Assembly: GCA_019428955.1 (NCBI GenBank)
Contig: JAHYJF010000170.1
Span: 1 to 7,639, forward strand
DNA from: Burkholderiaceae bacterium
GTDB lineage: Bacteria > Pseudomonadota > Gammaproteobacteria > Burkholderiales > Burkholderiaceae_E
DNA: 7,639 nt
Direction of reading: 5' to 3'
A model generated the notes under the pieces. The model made no database searches and had not been told where the DNA came from. It worked only from the letters and a program-made list of their open reading frames with translations. The stretch's first letter is position 1. Every line of letters begins with the position of its first letter. The translations under genes and the position numbers were made by a program. Of this stretch, positions 5,290-7,639 are shown piece by piece.

Positions 5290-7076
5290 ACGCCGTAGAA
5301 ATCGAACAAGCCATCACCGACCTTGCGGAGTAGCCCTTCGACCCCGCAGAGTTCCCCTACGCCTTCCTTGAAGCCTTTGGCAACAAGGCGACGACCAAGG
5401 CCAAGGCGAAGTTCATCCTCGCCACGGACGGCGTGGACTTTGAGGCTGAAAACCTGACCAGCGGCGAGACCGTCGCCTGTGCCTTCAGGAACTTTCCCGA
5501 CCGCTTCGGCTTCTTCCTGCCGCTGGCTGGCATTAGCACGGTCGACCAGATCAGTGAAAACGCCTTCGACATCCGGGCCACCAGCCGCCTGAACCGCCTG
5601 TACGTCGAACTGCTGAAAGATAACCCTGAATGGGGCACGGCGGAGCGTCGCCACGACATGAATAACCTCATGGCGCGGTTGATCTTCAGCTTCTTCGCCG
5701 AGGATACCGACATCTTCGTCGGAAAGGGCTGCTTCACCGAAACCGTCGCACGGATGAGCGTTAGGGACTCGTCCAACACGCACGAGGTCATCGCTACGCT
5801 GTTCCGCGCGATGAACACCAAGCGCGAGGACCGGGCGGCCGCCAAGATTCCCCGCTGGGCCGAAGACTTCCCCTACGTGAACGGCCAGTTGTTCTCGGGC
5901 GGCGACGAAGTGCCCCGATTCAGCAAAATCGCCCGGTCCTATTTGCTGCACGTTGGAGGCCTCGACTGGACGAAAATCAACCCCGACATCTTCGGCTCGA
6001 TGATCCAGGCCGTTGCCGAGGACGAGGAACGCGGCGAGCTGGGGATGCACTACACGAGCGTCCCCAACATCCTGAAGGTGCTGAATCCGCTGTTCCTCGA
6101 CGACCTGCGGGAGAAGCTGGACGAAGCGGGGGATAACGCCCGCATGCTGCTCAACCTGCGCAAGCGCATCGCCAAGATCAGGGTCTTCGACCCGACTTGC
6201 GGTTCGGGCAATTTTCTGGTCATCGCTTACAAGGAATTGCGCGCCATCGAGGCCGAGATCAACCGGCGGCGCAGCGAACCGGATCGCGCATCAGAAATCC
6301 CGGTCACGAACTTTCGCGGGATCGAGCTACGCGACTTCCCGGCGGAGATCGCCCGCCTCGCACTGGTCATCGCCGAGTACCAGTGCGACGTGCTGTACCG
6401 GGGGCAGAAGCTGGCGCTGGCCGAGTTCCTGCCTCTGCGCAACGAGAACTGGATCACCTGCGGCAACGCGCTGCGGCTCGACTGGCTGAGCATTTGCCCG
6501 CCGACCGGAACCGGCGTGAAGGTGCAGGCCGATGACTTGTTCGGTTCTCCGCTCGATCAAGCTGAGATCGACTTCGTGAACGAGGGTGGTGAGACGTACA
6601 TCTGCGGCAATCCTCCCTAGCTGGGCAACACGTGGCAGAGTGCAGAGCAAAAGGCTGACATCCGTAACATCGTCAGCGGTCGCGCGGGTTCGCCTGGCTT
6701 CTTAGACTATGTGAGCGGTTGTTTCATCAAGGCTGCGGATTACATCCGTCGCGCAGGCGGTGTTAGCGCCTTCGTGAGCACGAACTCGATCTGCCAAGGC
6801 CAGTCAGTTCCTATCCTTTGGCCTGTCGTGTATGAGACGGGCTGCGACATTCTCTTTGCGTACACCTCATTCAAGTGGGCGAATCTCGCCAGCCACAATG
6901 CGGGCGTGACTGTTGCCGTCGTTGGGATTGGAGCCGCCTCTGGTGCGCTGCGTCGTCTGTACAAAAAGGAGCGCGGCCGCATTCCGGCGCTCGATTCTCA
7001 GGATGCCTGGGAGCAACGCATGGCCGAAGGCGCGGCCGCCTTCATGCGCTTCAAGTCGGAGGGGCGCTATGAGTAA
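5286..7076 (+). pseudogene. MmeI-like/Eco57I-type adenine DNA methyltransferase, degraded
   Basis: One continuous frame of 596 codons runs from ATG 5286 to TAA 7074, broken by TAG at codon 16 (5331) and TAG at codon 445 (6618). Visible features include the N-terminal MNAVEIEQAITDLAE and PFDPAEFPYAFLEAFGNK, GMHYTSVPNILKVLNP at codon 253, SAM-binding motif I FDPTCGSGNFL at codon 301, and GNPP followed by the amber codon at 442-445. The last site is motif IV, NPPY, and the Tyr is the residue replaced. FVSTNSICQGQ and FKWANLASHNAGVTV follow. Such enzymes modify N6 of adenine, and MmeI relatives combine modification and cleavage. From memory, intact members have roughly 900 residues and about 50 more residues between FGNK and FILATDG, so an internal deletion near 5388-5399 and loss of the target-recognition C-terminus are inferred. 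After about 6960 the tail (KKERGRIPALDSQDAWEQ...) does not look like the family and may come from another gene. Confidence 0.85.
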
Positions 7077-7639
7077 CTCCGATCTTGACGAACTTGCGGC
7101 GGAGCTTGTCGAGTTTGCTCCGCCCGAAATGAAGGGCGGACGCCCGGCCAGCGAGGAGCGCGTCATCGCGGGCTTCGAGGAAATCCAACGCTTTACTGAG
7201 AAGCACGGCCGTGCGCCGCAGCACGGGGAAGGCCGCGACATATTCGAGCGCCTTTACGCCGTGCGACTCGACCGCTTGCGCGCTCTCTCGGATTGCCGTG
7301 CCTTGCTTGAGCCGCTGGACCATCAGGGCTTGCTCATCGGGGCACCTATCGTTGCCGCTTCCGAGGATGACACCATCGACGTCGACGACCTGGCCACCGA
7401 GCTGGCGGGCGTAGCCGAGGCGGACGACATCACGGTCCTGCGCCATGTCCGCACCAGCGCCGACAAGCGCGCCGCCGAGGAAATCGCGGATCGCAAGCCC
7501 TGCGAGGATTTCGAGGCGTTCAAGCCACTGTTCGAACGCGTAGCGAGGGAAGTCAAGACCGGCTTGCGCCAGTCCCAGCCCATAGAGGCGGGCCGCCGCG
7601 CGATTGAGGCCGGGGATTTTTTTGTTCTCGATGGCATCA
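7069..7639 (+). CDS. N-terminal part of a probable GIY-YIG (T5orf172-type) nuclease protein
   Basis: The frame is open from ATG 7069 through the end of the window (190 codons, no stop). GGAGGGG at 7058-7064 lies 4 nt before the ATG, and the gene overlaps the methyltransferase frame by 8 nt. The sequence MSNSDLDELAAELVEF, then GRAPQHGEGRDIFERLYAVR, DRLRALSDCRALLEPLDHQG, ITVLRHVRTSADKRAAEEIA and CEDFEAFKPLFERV resembles, from memory, the N-terminal region of bacterial proteins annotated GIY-YIG nuclease family. In those, a sequence like IEAGDFFVLDG precedes a C-terminal T5orf172/GIY-YIG domain. The catalytic domain is outside the window, so nuclease activity cannot be confirmed. Proteins of this kind are often found beside such methyltransferases and DEAD-box helicases. 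No nonsense codon is seen, unlike the two genes before it. An alternative is an uncharacterised accessory protein. Confidence 0.6.
   Translation, partial: MSNSDLDELAAELVEFAPPEMKGGRPASEERVIAGFEEIQRFTEKHGRAPQHGEGRDIFERLYAVRLDRLRALSDCRALLEPLDHQGLLIGAPIVAASEDDTIDVDDLATELAGVAEADDITVLRHVRTSADKRAAEEIADRKPCEDFEAFKPLFERVAREVKTGLRQSQPIEAGRRAIEAGDFFVLDGI

Noticed and set aside
5136..6050. Long minus-strand open frame opposite the methyltransferase (304 codons).
   Set aside because: The plus strand encodes conserved methyltransferase sequence throughout; the minus-strand frame is explained by third-position GC bias.
6972..7040. Two CGCGGCCGC copies as a possible repeat element.
   Set aside because: The same octamer core also appears near 520; in GC-rich coding sequence this is likely chance.
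1..7639. tRNA, rRNA, CRISPR array, transposase or integrase.
   Set aside because: Nothing with cloverleaf structure, regularly spaced long repeats, or recognisable recombinase motifs was seen on either strand.

Overview
The window looks like a betaproteobacterial chromosome, high in GC by eye. The order ratA, a convergent DUF4124 gene, guaB, guaA is, as I recall it, common in that class. The GuaA C-terminal region (WYDKTAQAF...[24 protein letters not shown]) also reads as betaproteobacterial. No species call is possible.

Layout. Positions 1-3996 are core genome: the 3' end of ratA, a minus-strand gene for a secreted DUF4124 protein, and a guaB-guaA operon encoding the two steps from IMP to GMP. 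A small hairpin at the guaB/guaA junction traps the guaA ribosome binding site and suggests translational coupling.

Immediately after the guaA stop the character changes. The 3' end of guaA is a known integration hotspot for genomic islands. Only four bases past the stop lies a fragment resembling a conjugative-element TraD coupling protein, itself interrupted by TGA. Then follow an intact Phd/YefM antitoxin and VapC PIN-domain toxin pair, a short intergenic stretch with three AAACTT blocks spaced exactly 10 bp apart, and a row of damaged genes. These are an excisionase-type helix-turn-helix gene with an in-frame TAA, and an MmeI-like/Eco57I-type adenine methyltransferase gene with two in-frame TAG codons. 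One of those replaces the Tyr of the catalytic NPPY motif. The methyltransferase also carries an apparent internal deletion and a truncated or chimeric C-terminus. The window ends inside an open frame overlapping the methyltransferase by 8 nt. Its sequence resembles the N-terminal part of GIY-YIG (T5orf172-type) nuclease proteins; the catalytic domain would lie beyond the window.

Together the right half reads as a decaying mobile island: a broken HTH-methyltransferase-nuclease restriction or defence module kept next to an intact addiction module. Stop-codon readthrough and sequencing error are alternatives that could be tested.
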